The position numbers were made by a program, and so were the translations under genes. Shown here piece after piece: positions 33,401 to 42,228 of a stretch of 64,000 bases of DNA (positions within the stretch are counted from its first letter, which is position 1; each line of letters begins with the position of its first letter). Source of the DNA: Clostridia bacterium (GTDB lineage Bacteria; Bacillota; Clostridia; Oscillospirales; Acutalibacteraceae); contig JAFULG010000069.1 of NCBI GenBank assembly GCA_017473435.1, positions 1-64,000 on the forward strand, read 5' to 3'. Under the pieces are notes generated by a model that searched no databases, was not told where the DNA came from, and worked only from the letters and a program-made list of their open reading frames with translations.

Positions 33401-34570
33401 TTACCTCACAATTTTATCTTTAAAGCTTTCGCCACGGATGTCACCGTCAGCTCCGAGCAGATCAAGCACCGTTTTACCTATATCGGCAAAGGTTTTTCTT
33501 GTTCCGAGGTTAACAGGGCGTATGCCTTTTCCGTAAACAAGAAGGGGTGTATGCTCCCGTGAATGGTCGGTGCTTTCGGTTAAGGGGTCACAGCCGTGGT
33601 CGGCGGTAATCATCAGCACGTCGTCATCATTAAGCTTTTTCATAAATTCACCGAGCCAGCTGTCAAATTCGCTTAAAGCCTTTGCGTAGCCGGGAGCATT
33701 GTTCCGGTGGCCGTAAACCATATCAAAATCAACAAGATTTGTAAAGCAGAGCCCGTGAAAATCCTTTTCTGCCGTCTTTTCGGTAAGCTCCATACCGTGA
33801 GCGTTACCCTTGGTGGGATTCGCTTTTTTCATGCCTCTGCCTGCAAAAATGTCATAGATTTTTCCTATGGGTATAACATCAAAACCCTTAGCGTTCAGTA
33901 TATCTATAACGGTATTCCTCGGCGGTTCAAGGGAAAAATCGTGGCGGTTAGCCGTTCGCCTGAAGTTGGGATATTCTCCTTCAAAGGGCCTTGCAATAAC
34001 TCTGCCTACACCGTGCTTACCCTTAAGAATTTCTCTTGCAATTTTACAGTATTCATAAAGCTTTTCGGGCGGTACAAGGCTTTCATGTGCCGCAAGCTGA
34101 AAAACGCTGTCAGCCGAGGTGTAAACAATGAGCTTCCCTGTTTCAAGGTGCTCCCTGCCGTAATCCTCAAGCACCTTTGTGCCGGAATAGGGTCTGTTAC
34201 AAAGCACGCCTCTGCCTGTTCTTGCCGTGAACTCCTTTATTATTTCATCGGGAAAGCCCCCGGGGTAGGTGGGAAGAGGCTCGTCGGAAATAACGCCTGC
34301 TATTTCCCAATGTCCCACGGTGGTGTCCTTGCCTCGGCTTTTTTCGCAAAAGCGCCCGTAAGCACCAAGGGGCTCACTTTCTTTTTCGCCAAAGTCAATG
34401 CCGTCTATATTAAAAAGACCGAGCCTTTTCATATTGGGTACGCTGAATTCCTTTTGCTTAAAGCATGAGTAAAGGGTGTTACTTCCTTCGTCGCCGTAAA
34501 GGTGACTGTCCTTCATTTCACCTATGCCGAAGGAGTCAAGCACTATTAAAAATACACGCTTTGTTTTCAT
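33401..34570 (-). CDS. deoB: Phosphopentomutase
   Basis: The 389-aa enzyme has the alkaline-phosphatase-superfamily metal sites VLDSFGIGEMKDS, SRGKDTTVGHWEIAG (the phosphorylated Thr region), YTSADSVFQLAAHE, and ITADHGCDP with STDHSREHTPLLVYG. It interconverts (deoxy)ribose 1- and 5-phosphate. Its ATG overlaps the deoD stop (TAATG), so the two are translationally coupled. Confidence 0.96.
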   Translation of the reverse strand: MKTKRVFLIVLDSFGIGEMKDSHLYGDEGSNTLYSCFKQKEFSVPNMKRLGLFNIDGIDFGEKESEPLGAYGRFCEKSRGKDTTVGHWEIAGVISDEPLPTYPGGFPDEIIKEFTARTGRGVLCNRPYSGTKVLEDYGREHLETGKLIVYTSADSVFQLAAHESLVPPEKLYEYCKIAREILKGKHGVGRVIARPFEGEYPNFRRTANRHDFSLEPPRNTVIDILNAKGFDVIPIGKIYDIFAGRGMKKANPTKGNAHGMELTEKTAEKDFHGLCFTNLVDFDMVYGHRNNAPGYAKALSEFDSWLGEFMKKLNDDDVLMITADHGCDPLTESTDHSREHTPLLVYGKGIRPVNLGTRKTFADIGKTVLDLLGADGDIRGESFKDKIVR

Positions 34571-35289
34571 TATTTATCAAGCCTCACAGTAGCTTCAAGA
34601 GCAATTTTCATCATATCGGTAAAGGTGTTCTGCCTTTCCTCGGCGGTGCAGGCCTCACCCGTAAAGGGCAGATCTGAAATTGTGCAGATTGCAAGAGCTC
34701 TCTTTTTAAGGTGCATTGCGTTAAGGTAAAGGGCGGCTGCCTCCATTTCAACTGCAAGTGAGCCTGCCTTTGCCCATTTTTCAAGGCTCTTTTCATCGGC
34801 ATCGTAAAAGGTATCTGAGGAAAGGAGATTACCGACTTTTAATTCAACGCCGATTTCCTTTGCACATTCATCGGCAGCTTTAAGCAGTTCATAGCTGCAG
34901 GTGGGAGCAAGTGTACCCGTTACTCCGTACTGCTTCATAAAATCTGAGTTTGTGTTAGCTCCTATGCCTGCAACAACATCGCGAAGCCTGATACCTTCAC
35001 CGATACCTCCGGCAGAGCCGATGCGGATAATATTTTCAACGCCGAAGAAGCTGTAAAGCTCGTAGGAGTAAATGCCGATGGAGGGTATACCCATACCGCT
35101 TGCCATAACAGAAACCTTGTGTCCCTTGTAATAGCCCGTGTAGCCCTGAATCCCTCTTACATTGTTTACAAGGACTGCATTTTCAAGAAATGTTTCTGCA
35201 ATCATTTTTGCCCTTAAGGGGTCGCCGGGCATAAGCACGGTTTTGGCAAAGCCGATATCGTTGAGTAGATTTATATGTGGTGTGTTCAT
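34570..35289 (-). CDS. deoD: Purine-nucleoside phosphorylase (DeoD type)
   Basis: The 239-aa protein has the hexameric PNP signatures GDPLRAKMIAETFLE, VMASGMGIPSIGIYSYEL, IIRIGSAGG, VEMEAAALY and ISDLPFTGE. It phosphorolyses purine nucleosides to base and (deoxy)ribose 1-phosphate, the substrate of DeoB. AAAGGA lies 12 bases upstream of the ATG. Confidence 0.96.
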   Translation of the reverse strand: MNTPHINLLNDIGFAKTVLMPGDPLRAKMIAETFLENAVLVNNVRGIQGYTGYYKGHKVSVMASGMGIPSIGIYSYELYSFFGVENIIRIGSAGGIGEGIRLRDVVAGIGANTNSDFMKQYGVTGTLAPTCSYELLKAADECAKEIGVELKVGNLLSSDTFYDADEKSLEKWAKAGSLAVEMEAAALYLNAMHLKKRALAICTISDLPFTGEACTAEERQNTFTDMMKIALEATVRLDK

Positions 35290-35359
35290 GGTAAGTTGAT
35301 TCCTTTCTTAATAGGATTATTTGAAAAAATGCAAAGTGCAAATTTCGGGCCTTTGACCC

Positions 35360-36025
35360 TTAATATCCTTCGCCTTCCTCATTCTTCACAAGCTTTACTA
35401 TTCTGCTTGTGCCGAGTCTTGATGCGCCGAGCTTCAGCATATCCTCGGCATCTTTCAGGCTTGCAATTCCGCCTGCGGCTTTAATGAGAGTCACATCTGA
35501 AACGTGGGCTTTGAAAAGAGCAATATCCTCTCTTGTCGCACCGCCTGTGGAAAATCCCGTGGAGGTTTTGATGTAGTCTGCATCAGAGGCGGAAACAATT
35601 TCGCACATCTTTATTTTTTCTTCCTCAGTCAGAAGGCAGGTTTCAATAATAACCTTTAAAAGTCTGCCGTCGCAGGCTTTTTTTACAGCGTTTATTTCAT
35701 TGAGCACAGCATCATATTTTTTTTCTTTAAGCATGCCGATGTTTATTACCATATCAATTTCGTCAGCTCCGTCCTTTACCGCCTCGGATGCTTCAAAAGC
35801 CTTTACGGCTGTGGTGTTGTAGCCGTTGGGAAAGCCGATAACGGTACAGATTTTAAGGTCGTTACCGACATATTCCTTTGCTTTTTTTACAAAGCAGGGA
35901 GCAATGCAGACGCTTGCACAGCCGTATTTTATTCCGTCATCGCAAAGAGTCCTGATATCGTCCCAGGTTGAAGCCTGACCTAAAACCGTATGGTCTACCT
36001 TTGAAAGAATTTCCTTTATATCCAT
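35360..36025 (-). CDS. deoC: Deoxyribose-phosphate aldolase
   Basis: The 221-aa class I aldolase has KVDHTVLGQ at the N-terminus, VCIAPCFVKKA, TVIGFPNG, EIDMVINIG, and YIKTSTGFS containing the Schiff-base Lys. It splits deoxyribose 5-phosphate to glyceraldehyde 3-phosphate and acetaldehyde. It is the first gene of the deoC-deoD-deoB-cdd unit, with a GGAGGTAAT site. No pyrimidine nucleoside phosphorylase is present. Confidence 0.95.
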   Translation of the reverse strand: MDIKEILSKVDHTVLGQASTWDDIRTLCDDGIKYGCASVCIAPCFVKKAKEYVGNDLKICTVIGFPNGYNTTAVKAFEASEAVKDGADEIDMVINIGMLKEKKYDAVLNEINAVKKACDGRLLKVIIETCLLTEEEKIKMCEIVSASDADYIKTSTGFSTGGATREDIALFKAHVSDVTLIKAAGGIASLKDAEDMLKLGASRLGTSRIVKLVKNEEGEGY

Positions 36026-36068
36026 AATAATTACCTCCGTGGTGATACTTTTATATTTATCTGTTTTA

Positions 36069-36097
36069 ATATTATATATTCACGCTTAAAAAGTCAA
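36069..36097 (-). promoter_or_regulatory. Promoter of the deoC-deoD-deoB-cdd unit
   Basis: On the minus strand, TTGACT (36092-36097) and TAATAT (36069-36074) are separated by 17 bp. An overlapping TATAAT (36071-36076) offers a 15-bp alternative. No clear operator palindrome is seen. Confidence 0.55.
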
Positions 36098-36115
36098 ATA
36101 TTTTAATATAAATTA

Positions 36116-36144
36116 TTGTAAAAGATAAGAAAATGATTTATTAT
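36116..36144 (+). promoter_or_regulatory. Promoter of the GH13 gene
   Basis: TTGTAA (36116-36121) and TATTAT (36139-36144) are separated by 17 bp, 35 bp before the start. It is back to back with the deo promoter. Confidence 0.6.
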
Positions 36145-36179
36145 ATATAAGTAAACATTATAAAAGGAGACGGAGAAAT

Positions 36180-38084
36180 ATGGCTGAAATAAACGTTACA
36201 AGGAATTCCACTCTCGGTGAGATTATGGCAACTCCTGCGGGACACGATATTATAATGAAAGCCCTTTATCAGGTGGGTATAAGCGGAGATATGCTTAAAA
36301 AAGGTCCTCTTTCAAAGCTTACTCTGGGCAAATTACAGAAATTGAGTGCCGGCAAAATTGACGACGGCTTTGTTGATTCACTTTTAGGTATTCTCAACCT
36401 TGAAAAGGATATGCCTCTTACGGATGATGCTCCCATAGAGAAAAAGTGGTGGAAGGAAGCTGTTTTTTATCAGATTTATCCCCGTTCCTTCAAGGACGGC
36501 AACGGCGACGGCATAGGTGATATAAGAGGTATAATCGAAAAGCTCGATTACTTGAAGGAGCTCGGCGTTGACGCTATCTGGTTCAGCCCGATGTACGACT
36601 CTCCCAACGACGATAACGGCTACGATATCCGCGATTACAGGAAGATTATGGAAGAGTTCGGTACAATGGAGGATTTTGACGAGCTTCTCAAGGGTATCCA
36701 CGACAGGGGAATGAAAATCATCATGGACCTTGTTATCAACCACAGCTCAGATGAGCACGAGTGGTTCAGATCAAGCGTCAGCGACCCCGACTCGCCCTAC
36801 AAGGATTACTACATCTGGCGTGACGGTGACGAGAACACACCGCCCAATAACTGGACCTCCCTTTTCAGCGGTCCTGCGTGGAATTATTATCCTGAGCGTA
36901 AGCAGTGGGCAATGCATCTTTTCTCAAAAAAGCAGATGGACTTCAACTGGGAAAACGAAAGCTTACGCAAGGATCTTTACGAAATGATAAACTGGTGGCT
37001 TGATAAAGGCGTTGACGGCTTCCGTCTTGATGTTATCAGCTTTATTTCCAAGGTTGACGGACTTCCCGACGGCAACCCCACAGTCGGTGCACTTATGGGC
37101 TTCAAGGGCGTTGAGCATTATTTCTACGGTCCGAGGCTTCACAAGTATCTCCACGAAATGGCAGAAAATACATTCAACAAGTACGATGCCTTCACCGTAG
37201 GAGAATGTCAGGGTACAGGCATTGAAATGAGCAAGCTTATGACAGGTGACTACCGTAAGGAGCTTTCCGTTGTATTCTCCTTTGACCACGTAGAAAATCC
37301 CGGTAAAAAGCGTTTCCTTAAGTATAAGTACGATCTTCGCCCTATGGCAAAGGAGCTTGTGAAGTGGCAGCTTGATTACGGTAATCATTGCTGGCCTACC
37401 GTATTCTTTGAAAACCACGATACAACAAGAATGCCCAGTAAGGTTTGTCCCGAGGGCTTTTACAGAAGTGAGCTGAGTAAGCTTCTCGCAGTAATGCAGC
37501 TTACTATGAAGGGCTGCCCCTTTATTTATCAGGGTCAGGAAATCGGAATGTGTAACGGCGACTTCAAGGATATGAGTGAGCTTCGAGATGTTGAGTCACT
37601 TAACTATTATAACGAGCTTATTGAAAAGGGTGAGAGCCACGAAAAGGCTTTTGAGGTTGTAAACGCAGGCAGCCGCGACAACGGCAGAACTCCCGTCTGC
37701 TGGACAAGGGGAGAAAACGCAGGCTTTACAACAGGCACTCCCTGGATCAAGACCGTTGATAATTTTGAACGCAACAATGTTGAAAGTCAGGATAAGGACC
37801 GCTTCTCCGTGCTTAACTTCTACCGTCAGATGACTAAGCTCAGACACGAGAAGGAGGCTCTTGTTTACGGTGACTTTGAGCTCGGTGACAAAAAGTGGAA
37901 GGATGTGCTTTCCTATTACCGTAAGGGTGAGGACGGAACATTTTTCATTGAAATGAACCTTACCGATAAACCACAGAAGAGAAAGATAAAGGTGAATGCT
38001 TACGAGAGAGTTATTTCAAACGTTAACGCTCCGGTATCCGATACACTTTCACCCTTTGAGGCAAATGTATATAAAGTGAAATAA
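36180..38084 (+). CDS. GH13 alpha-glucosidase with extra N-terminal helical domain
   Basis: The 634-aa protein has a GH13 catalytic domain from about residue 89 (AVFYQIYPRSFKD). DLVINHSSDEH (183-193), GFRLDV with nucleophile Asp284, VGECQG with Glu342, and FENHDTTR with Asp414 are all present. The close spacing and DIRGIIEKLDYLKELGVDAIW fit oligo-1,6-glucosidase-type subfamilies. Residues 8-75 form an added helical segment (STLGEIMATPAGHDIIMKAL...), similar to a module I associate with clostridial GH3 enzymes. There is no signal peptide. AAGGAG lies upstream of the ATG. It probably cleaves imported malto- or isomalto-oligosaccharides. Confidence 0.92.
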   Translation: MAEINVTRNSTLGEIMATPAGHDIIMKALYQVGISGDMLKKGPLSKLTLGKLQKLSAGKIDDGFVDSLLGILNLEKDMPLTDDAPIEKKWWKEAVFYQIYPRSFKDGNGDGIGDIRGIIEKLDYLKELGVDAIWFSPMYDSPNDDNGYDIRDYRKIMEEFGTMEDFDELLKGIHDRGMKIIMDLVINHSSDEHEWFRSSVSDPDSPYKDYYIWRDGDENTPPNNWTSLFSGPAWNYYPERKQWAMHLFSKKQMDFNWENESLRKDLYEMINWWLDKGVDGFRLDVISFISKVDGLPDGNPTVGALMGFKGVEHYFYGPRLHKYLHEMAENTFNKYDAFTVGECQGTGIEMSKLMTGDYRKELSVVFSFDHVENPGKKRFLKYKYDLRPMAKELVKWQLDYGNHCWPTVFFENHDTTRMPSKVCPEGFYRSELSKLLAVMQLTMKGCPFIYQGQEIGMCNGDFKDMSELRDVESLNYYNELIEKGESHEKAFEVVNAGSRDNGRTPVCWTRGENAGFTTGTPWIKTVDNFERNNVESQDKDRFSVLNFYRQMTKLRHEKEALVYGDFELGDKKWKDVLSYYRKGEDGTFFIEMNLTDKPQKRKIKVNAYERVISNVNAPVSDTLSPFEANVYKVK

Positions 38085-38099
38085 AAAAATAAACTGAAT

Positions 38100-38154
38100 A
38101 ATCAACCGCCTTTTGAAAATCATATTTATATATGACAATAGGCGGTGATTTTTT
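38100..38154 (+). promoter_or_regulatory. Hairpin overlapping the ribosome site of the acyl-CoA ligase gene
   Basis: AATCAACCGCCT (38100-38111) pairs with AGGCGGTGATT (38140-38150; one bulge) across a 28-nt A/T-rich loop and is followed by a T run. It can be the terminator of the GH13 gene. The right arm also contains the best ribosome site (GGCGGTG) for the next gene, so folding would hide it. Confidence 0.55.
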
Positions 38155-39766
38155 GTACAGACCTGAAACAGTAAGAGAAATTTTATATAAAAGTGCAGAA
38201 AGGTTCGGTGACAGATGCGCCTTTACATTCCTTGACGGTGAGGGAAAGAAATGTGAAGTGAGCTTTAAACAGTTTAAAAATGATGTTATAAGTCTTGCTC
38301 TTACGCTTGTGCGTGAAAAAGGGGAGAAGAACAAGGCGGCTATAGTTTCCTATAACTGTTACGAATGGTGCGTAAGCTATCTTGCCTGCCTTTCGTCGGG
38401 GGTTGTTGCCGTTCCCGTTGACCGTGAGCTTTCGGCAGAGGATATAAAGGATATTCTTGATTTTGCCGAGGTCACAACGGTTTTCTGTGACGGAAAAGCT
38501 CTGAAAAAACTGAGTAATACCGGCTACAGGAATTTTATCAGCTTTGATGACGGAGAAAAGGGACTTTATCCGCTTATCAGAAAAGGGGAGGCTCTTGCCA
38601 GAGAGGGCTTTACCCTTGAAAATGAAATTGATACCGATGCTCTTGCCGTGCTTCTTTTTACCTCAGGCACAACGGGTAACGCAAAGGGTGTAATGCTGTC
38701 TAACCGTAATTTGTGCAGTGACCTTTATCTTGTAAGCGAAAACATAAACCTTACTCCCTGTGACCGTTCACTTTCTCTTCTTCCTCTTCATCATACCTAT
38801 GAAACCATGTCCTTTCTGATGATGCTGTACTGCGGCGGCTGTATAGCCTTCTGCGGCGGAATAAGATATTTAAACAAAGGCTTTCAGATTTTTTCTCCTA
38901 CTGTTTTTGTCACCGTACCTCTGATATTGGAAAAGCTTTATGAAAAGCTGATGGGCGAAATTGAGAAAAAAGGCTTAAGGCAGAAATTCCGTCTTGCAGC
39001 TCTTGTGTCTACGGCAATGAGTGAGGAAAAGAGAAAAAGGATATTCGACGATATACACCGTTTCTTCGGCGGAAGGCTGGAAAAATTCGTTGTAGGTGCC
39101 GCGCCGTTGCAGTCATCGGTTGCTCAGGCCTTTGAAGCCTTTGGCTTCAGGGTGGTTATAGGTTACGGCCTTACGGAGTGCTCCCCTATTATAATCTGCA
39201 ACAGTATTGATGATACAAGCCCCGATACCGTCGGCAGACCCCTGAAGGAGGTTGAGGTTAAAATAGATTCTCCCGATGAAAAGGGGGTAGGCGAAATTCT
39301 CGTAAAGGGCCCGATGGTGATGCGCGGCTATTATAAAAACGAGAAAGCCACAAGAGAGGTTTTTCGTGACGGATGGTTCTGCACGGGTGACCTCGGTAGA
39401 GTTGACAAGAACGGCAGATACCGTATAAGCGGCAGATCGAAAAATGTCATTGTTACAAAAAATGGCAAAAATATTCATCCCGAGGAGCTTGAATACCGAC
39501 TGAATAAAAATCCCTTTATTGCAGAAAGTCTCGTTTTCGGTGAAAAAGGGGATATTGTAAGCTGTGAAATTCTGCCCGATGAGCAGGCAATAAAAAATAA
39601 GCTTAAAAAAAGCGGTCTTACCGAGGAGGAGACCAAGGCGGTGATCAACGAAGCTGTAAGGAGCATAAACAGAGCCCTTCCCTCTTATAAAAGGATAAAA
39701 AAGGTAACTCTGCGTAAGGACGGCTTTGATAAAACAACGACCCATAAAATTAAACGAAAATATTGA
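38153..39766 (+). CDS. Long-chain acyl-CoA ligase (AMP-forming)
   Basis: The adenylating enzyme (537 aa from TTG 38153) has the P-loop LLFTSGTTGNAKGVMLSNRN, the GYGLTECSPII motif, DGWFCTGDLGRVDKNGRY and a C-terminal KNGKNIHPEELE. The C-terminal catalytic Lys region (KTTTHKIKRKY) is shorter than in classical FadD. It activates carboxylic acids to acyl-AMP and then acyl-CoA. The TTG start is chosen because AGGCGGTG lies 5 bases upstream. The ATG at 38132 has no ribosome site. Confidence 0.85.
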   Translation: MYRPETVREILYKSAERFGDRCAFTFLDGEGKKCEVSFKQFKNDVISLALTLVREKGEKNKAAIVSYNCYEWCVSYLACLSSGVVAVPVDRELSAEDIKDILDFAEVTTVFCDGKALKKLSNTGYRNFISFDDGEKGLYPLIRKGEALAREGFTLENEIDTDALAVLLFTSGTTGNAKGVMLSNRNLCSDLYLVSENINLTPCDRSLSLLPLHHTYETMSFLMMLYCGGCIAFCGGIRYLNKGFQIFSPTVFVTVPLILEKLYEKLMGEIEKKGLRQKFRLAALVSTAMSEEKRKRIFDDIHRFFGGRLEKFVVGAAPLQSSVAQAFEAFGFRVVIGYGLTECSPIIICNSIDDTSPDTVGRPLKEVEVKIDSPDEKGVGEILVKGPMVMRGYYKNEKATREVFRDGWFCTGDLGRVDKNGRYRISGRSKNVIVTKNGKNIHPEELEYRLNKNPFIAESLVFGEKGDIVSCEILPDEQAIKNKLKKSGLTEEETKAVINEAVRSINRALPSYKRIKKVTLRKDGFDKTTTHKIKRKY

Positions 39767-39792
39767 CGGAACAATATAATGTGCGGTATAAT
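39763..39792 (+). promoter_or_regulatory. Promoter of recD2
   Basis: TTGACG (39763-39768, overlapping the ligase stop codon) and TATAAT (39787-39792) are separated by 18 bp. The leader of about 105 nt carries a GC-rich hairpin. Confidence 0.6.
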
Positions 39793-39804
39793 TATTGAAT
39801 TACA

Positions 39805-39823
39805 GGGCGGCAATCTGCCGCCC
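39805..39823 (+). repeat. GGGCGGCA-ATC-TGCCGCCC hairpin repeat
   Basis: An 8-bp perfect GC-rich palindrome in the recD2 leader. A degenerate copy (GGGCGGCAATCTGACGTCC) occurs at 54945-54963, where it is followed by a T run and can act as a terminator. A related GGGCGGAT-ACC-ATCCGCCC hairpin lies at 42108-42126. Confidence 0.7.
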
Positions 39824-39905
39824 GTCGTTGAGTGGTAAGCAGCAATGCTGAATGCCGGAAAAACTGTCGGCTGCAGTACAAACTAAAAAAAGGGGAGGTG
39901 GGCTG

Positions 39906-42107
39906 ATGTCAGAACAGATTATGCTGGAAGGTGTCGTTGAAGGCATCATTTATACTAATGCAGAAAACGGATATACGGTTATAGATCTGAGCTGTGATGA
40001 CCGTCTTATTACGGCTGTCGGTATTATGCCTGCCTGCAATCCCGGAGAAAGAGTAAAGGTTTACGGGTCGTGGAAAATGCACCCCACCTTCGGTACACAG
40101 TTTGCGGTAGAAAAATGTGAACGGACTCTTCCCAAAAGTGCCGCCGATATGTACCGCTATCTTTCCGGCGGTGCAATAAAGGGCATAGGCCCTGCTACGG
40201 CAAATAAAATTGTTGACCGTTTCGGGGATGACAGCTTTGATATAATCGAAAATCACCCCGAAAGACTGAGTGAAATCAGGGGAATCACCCGGGATAAGGC
40301 TTTGGAAATGAGCAAGAGCTTTAAAAGTCAGTTTGCGGCAAGAGAGGTAATAATTGCTCTTGAAAAGTGGGGGCTGAGTCCCTCGGAATCTCTTGCGGCA
40401 TATAAGGCGTTCGGAAGCGGTGCTGTTGAAAGAATAAACGAAAATCCCTATATTCTCTGCGGCGAAAAAACAGCGCTTCGTTTTGAACGGGTAGATGAGA
40501 TTGCGGAGAGGTTGCCTAACGGTGTGAAGGATATTTACCGTCACCGTGCAGGAATTTTACATATTTTAAGGCATAATCTTTCTAACGGTCATACCTGTGT
40601 GCCCAGGGAAAAGCTTATAATTCCCGCCAAGGAGCTTTTAGGCCTTGAACGTGAGGAAACCGGTGAGATTATTGACGATCTTGCCGATGACAGGGATATT
40701 GTTATAGATTTTTATGAGGATAAGCCCTACGTGTTCCTTGCGGAGGAATATCTCGACGAAAGGAGCATTGCCGACAGAATAGGTGTTATGCTCCGCTTTC
40801 CGCCTGCAAAGGGCAGAATAAGCGTTTCGGCTATTGAAGAAATAGAAAAGAAAAAGGGCATCTCCTTCGAGCAAAAGCAGAGAGAGGCTATACTCACCGC
40901 CGTAAATGACGGCTTGCTTGTCCTTACGGGCGGTCCGGGTACAGGTAAAACAACAACTCTCAACGGTATATTGGAGCTTTTTGAAAAAAAGAAGCTTCGT
41001 GTGCTTCTTGCCGCTCCTACGGGAAGAGCCGCAATGAGAATGAGTGAGGTTACGGGCAGGCAGGCTAAAACCGTTCACCGTCTTTTAGAGGTTGAATGGG
41101 GTGAGGGCGACAAGCCGCGTTTTACAAGAAATATTGAAAATCCCCTTGAGGCGGATGCTGTTATAGTGGACGAGCTTTCCATGGTGGATACCCATGTTTT
41201 TGCGGCACTTCTTGATGCGCTTCCCTTAGGGTGCCGTCTTGTTATGGTAGGTGACTCTGATCAGCTGCCTCCCGTCGGCGCAGGTAATGTACTTCAGGAT
41301 ATTGTAGAATCGGGACTTATTCCCACGGTAAAGCTTACGGAGGTTTTCCGCCAGAGCCTTGAAAGCCTTATAGTTACAAATGCTCACAGAATTGTAAAGG
41401 GTGAATATCCGGAGCTTAACATAAAGGACAAGGACTTTTTCTACATGCAGAGGAATAATATGTTTTCCTGTGCAGAGACGGTGCTTGACCTTTGCACAAA
41501 GCGTCTGCCCAAGGCTTACGGCAGCGATCCCCTTGAGGATATTCAGATAATCTGCCCTTCAAAAATGGGTGAAACAGGTACGGTAAGAATAAACGAGATG
41601 ATGCAGAAAATTCTTAATCCTCCTTCAAAGGATAAGGAGGAGCTTGCCCGTGGCAGCCGTATTTTCCGCGAGGGCGACAAGGTAATGCAGATTAAGAATA
41701 ACTATGACATTGTATGGACGAGGGGTAAAGAAACCCTTGCAGGTATTTTCAACGGTGATATAGGAAGAATAATTGCCGTTAACCACAACGCAGGCTTTAT
41801 GAAGATTCTCTTTGATACAAGGACTGCAATTTATCCTTTTGACAATGTAAAGGAGCTTGAGCTTGCTTACGCAATCACCGTGCATAAAAGTCAGGGCAGC
41901 GAGTTCGACAGCGTGGTAATGCCGGTGTGCTGTGTTCCGCCGAGACTTTCTTATCGTAATCTGTTATACACGGGTGTGACAAGAGCGAAGAACAGGCTTA
42001 TCCTTGTCGGTAACTGTGAGGAGATTTTCGCCATGGTTGACAACGATAAAAAAACACGCAGATATTCTGCGCTTAAGTATATGCTACTGAAGGATAAGAA
42101 AAAGTAG
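39906..42107 (+). CDS. recD2: RecD2-type ATP-dependent DNA helicase
   Basis: From ATG 39906 (GGGGAGGTG upstream) the protein is 733 aa. It has an N-terminal OB-like region (EGVVEGIIYTNAENGYTVIDL), helix-hairpin-helix repeats (IKGIGPATANKIVDRFG), Walker A LTGGPGTGKTTT, VIVDELSMVD (motif II), GDSDQLPPVGAG, the SH3-like insert, and the final AITVHKSQGSEFDSV. RecD2 is a 5'-3' helicase without RecBC partners that helps in replication-fork and mismatch repair. It is full length. Confidence 0.94.
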   Translation: MSEQIMLEGVVEGIIYTNAENGYTVIDLSCDDRLITAVGIMPACNPGERVKVYGSWKMHPTFGTQFAVEKCERTLPKSAADMYRYLSGGAIKGIGPATANKIVDRFGDDSFDIIENHPERLSEIRGITRDKALEMSKSFKSQFAAREVIIALEKWGLSPSESLAAYKAFGSGAVERINENPYILCGEKTALRFERVDEIAERLPNGVKDIYRHRAGILHILRHNLSNGHTCVPREKLIIPAKELLGLEREETGEIIDDLADDRDIVIDFYEDKPYVFLAEEYLDERSIADRIGVMLRFPPAKGRISVSAIEEIEKKKGISFEQKQREAILTAVNDGLLVLTGGPGTGKTTTLNGILELFEKKKLRVLLAAPTGRAAMRMSEVTGRQAKTVHRLLEVEWGEGDKPRFTRNIENPLEADAVIVDELSMVDTHVFAALLDALPLGCRLVMVGDSDQLPPVGAGNVLQDIVESGLIPTVKLTEVFRQSLESLIVTNAHRIVKGEYPELNIKDKDFFYMQRNNMFSCAETVLDLCTKRLPKAYGSDPLEDIQIICPSKMGETGTVRINEMMQKILNPPSKDKEELARGSRIFREGDKVMQIKNNYDIVWTRGKETLAGIFNGDIGRIIAVNHNAGFMKILFDTRTAIYPFDNVKELELAYAITVHKSQGSEFDSVVMPVCCVPPRLSYRNLLYTGVTRAKNRLILVGNCEEIFAMVDNDKKTRRYSALKYMLLKDKKK

Positions 42108-42126
42108 GGGCGGATACCATCCGCCC
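42108..42126 (+). repeat. GTAGGGGCGGAT-type hairpin repeat
   Basis: GGGCGGAT-ACC-ATCCGCCC forms an 8-bp palindrome directly after the recD2 stop codon, which is read within GTAGGGG. The GTAGGGGCG start is shared with elements at 47230 and 57147. It may stabilise or end the recD2 mRNA. Confidence 0.7.
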
Positions 42127-42164
42127 GCTGTGTGGTTTGATCGATACGGTCGGGAAACTCACGG

Positions 42165-42193
42165 TTGACAAAAACGCAAAAAAACAGTAAAAT
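42165..42193 (+). promoter_or_regulatory. Promoter of the mreB-like gene
   Basis: TTGACA (42165-42170), a 17-bp A-rich spacer and TAAAAT (42188-42193) form a strong promoter 35 bp upstream of the start. Confidence 0.85.
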
Positions 42194-42228
42194 GTATTGG
42201 TTAAACAAATATGAAAGGAAGTGAAGAA

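Noticed and set aside
36026..36179. Riboswitch between deoC and the GH13 gene
   Set aside because: Only back-to-back promoters are seen. No conserved purine-riboswitch core or stable fold could be recognised.
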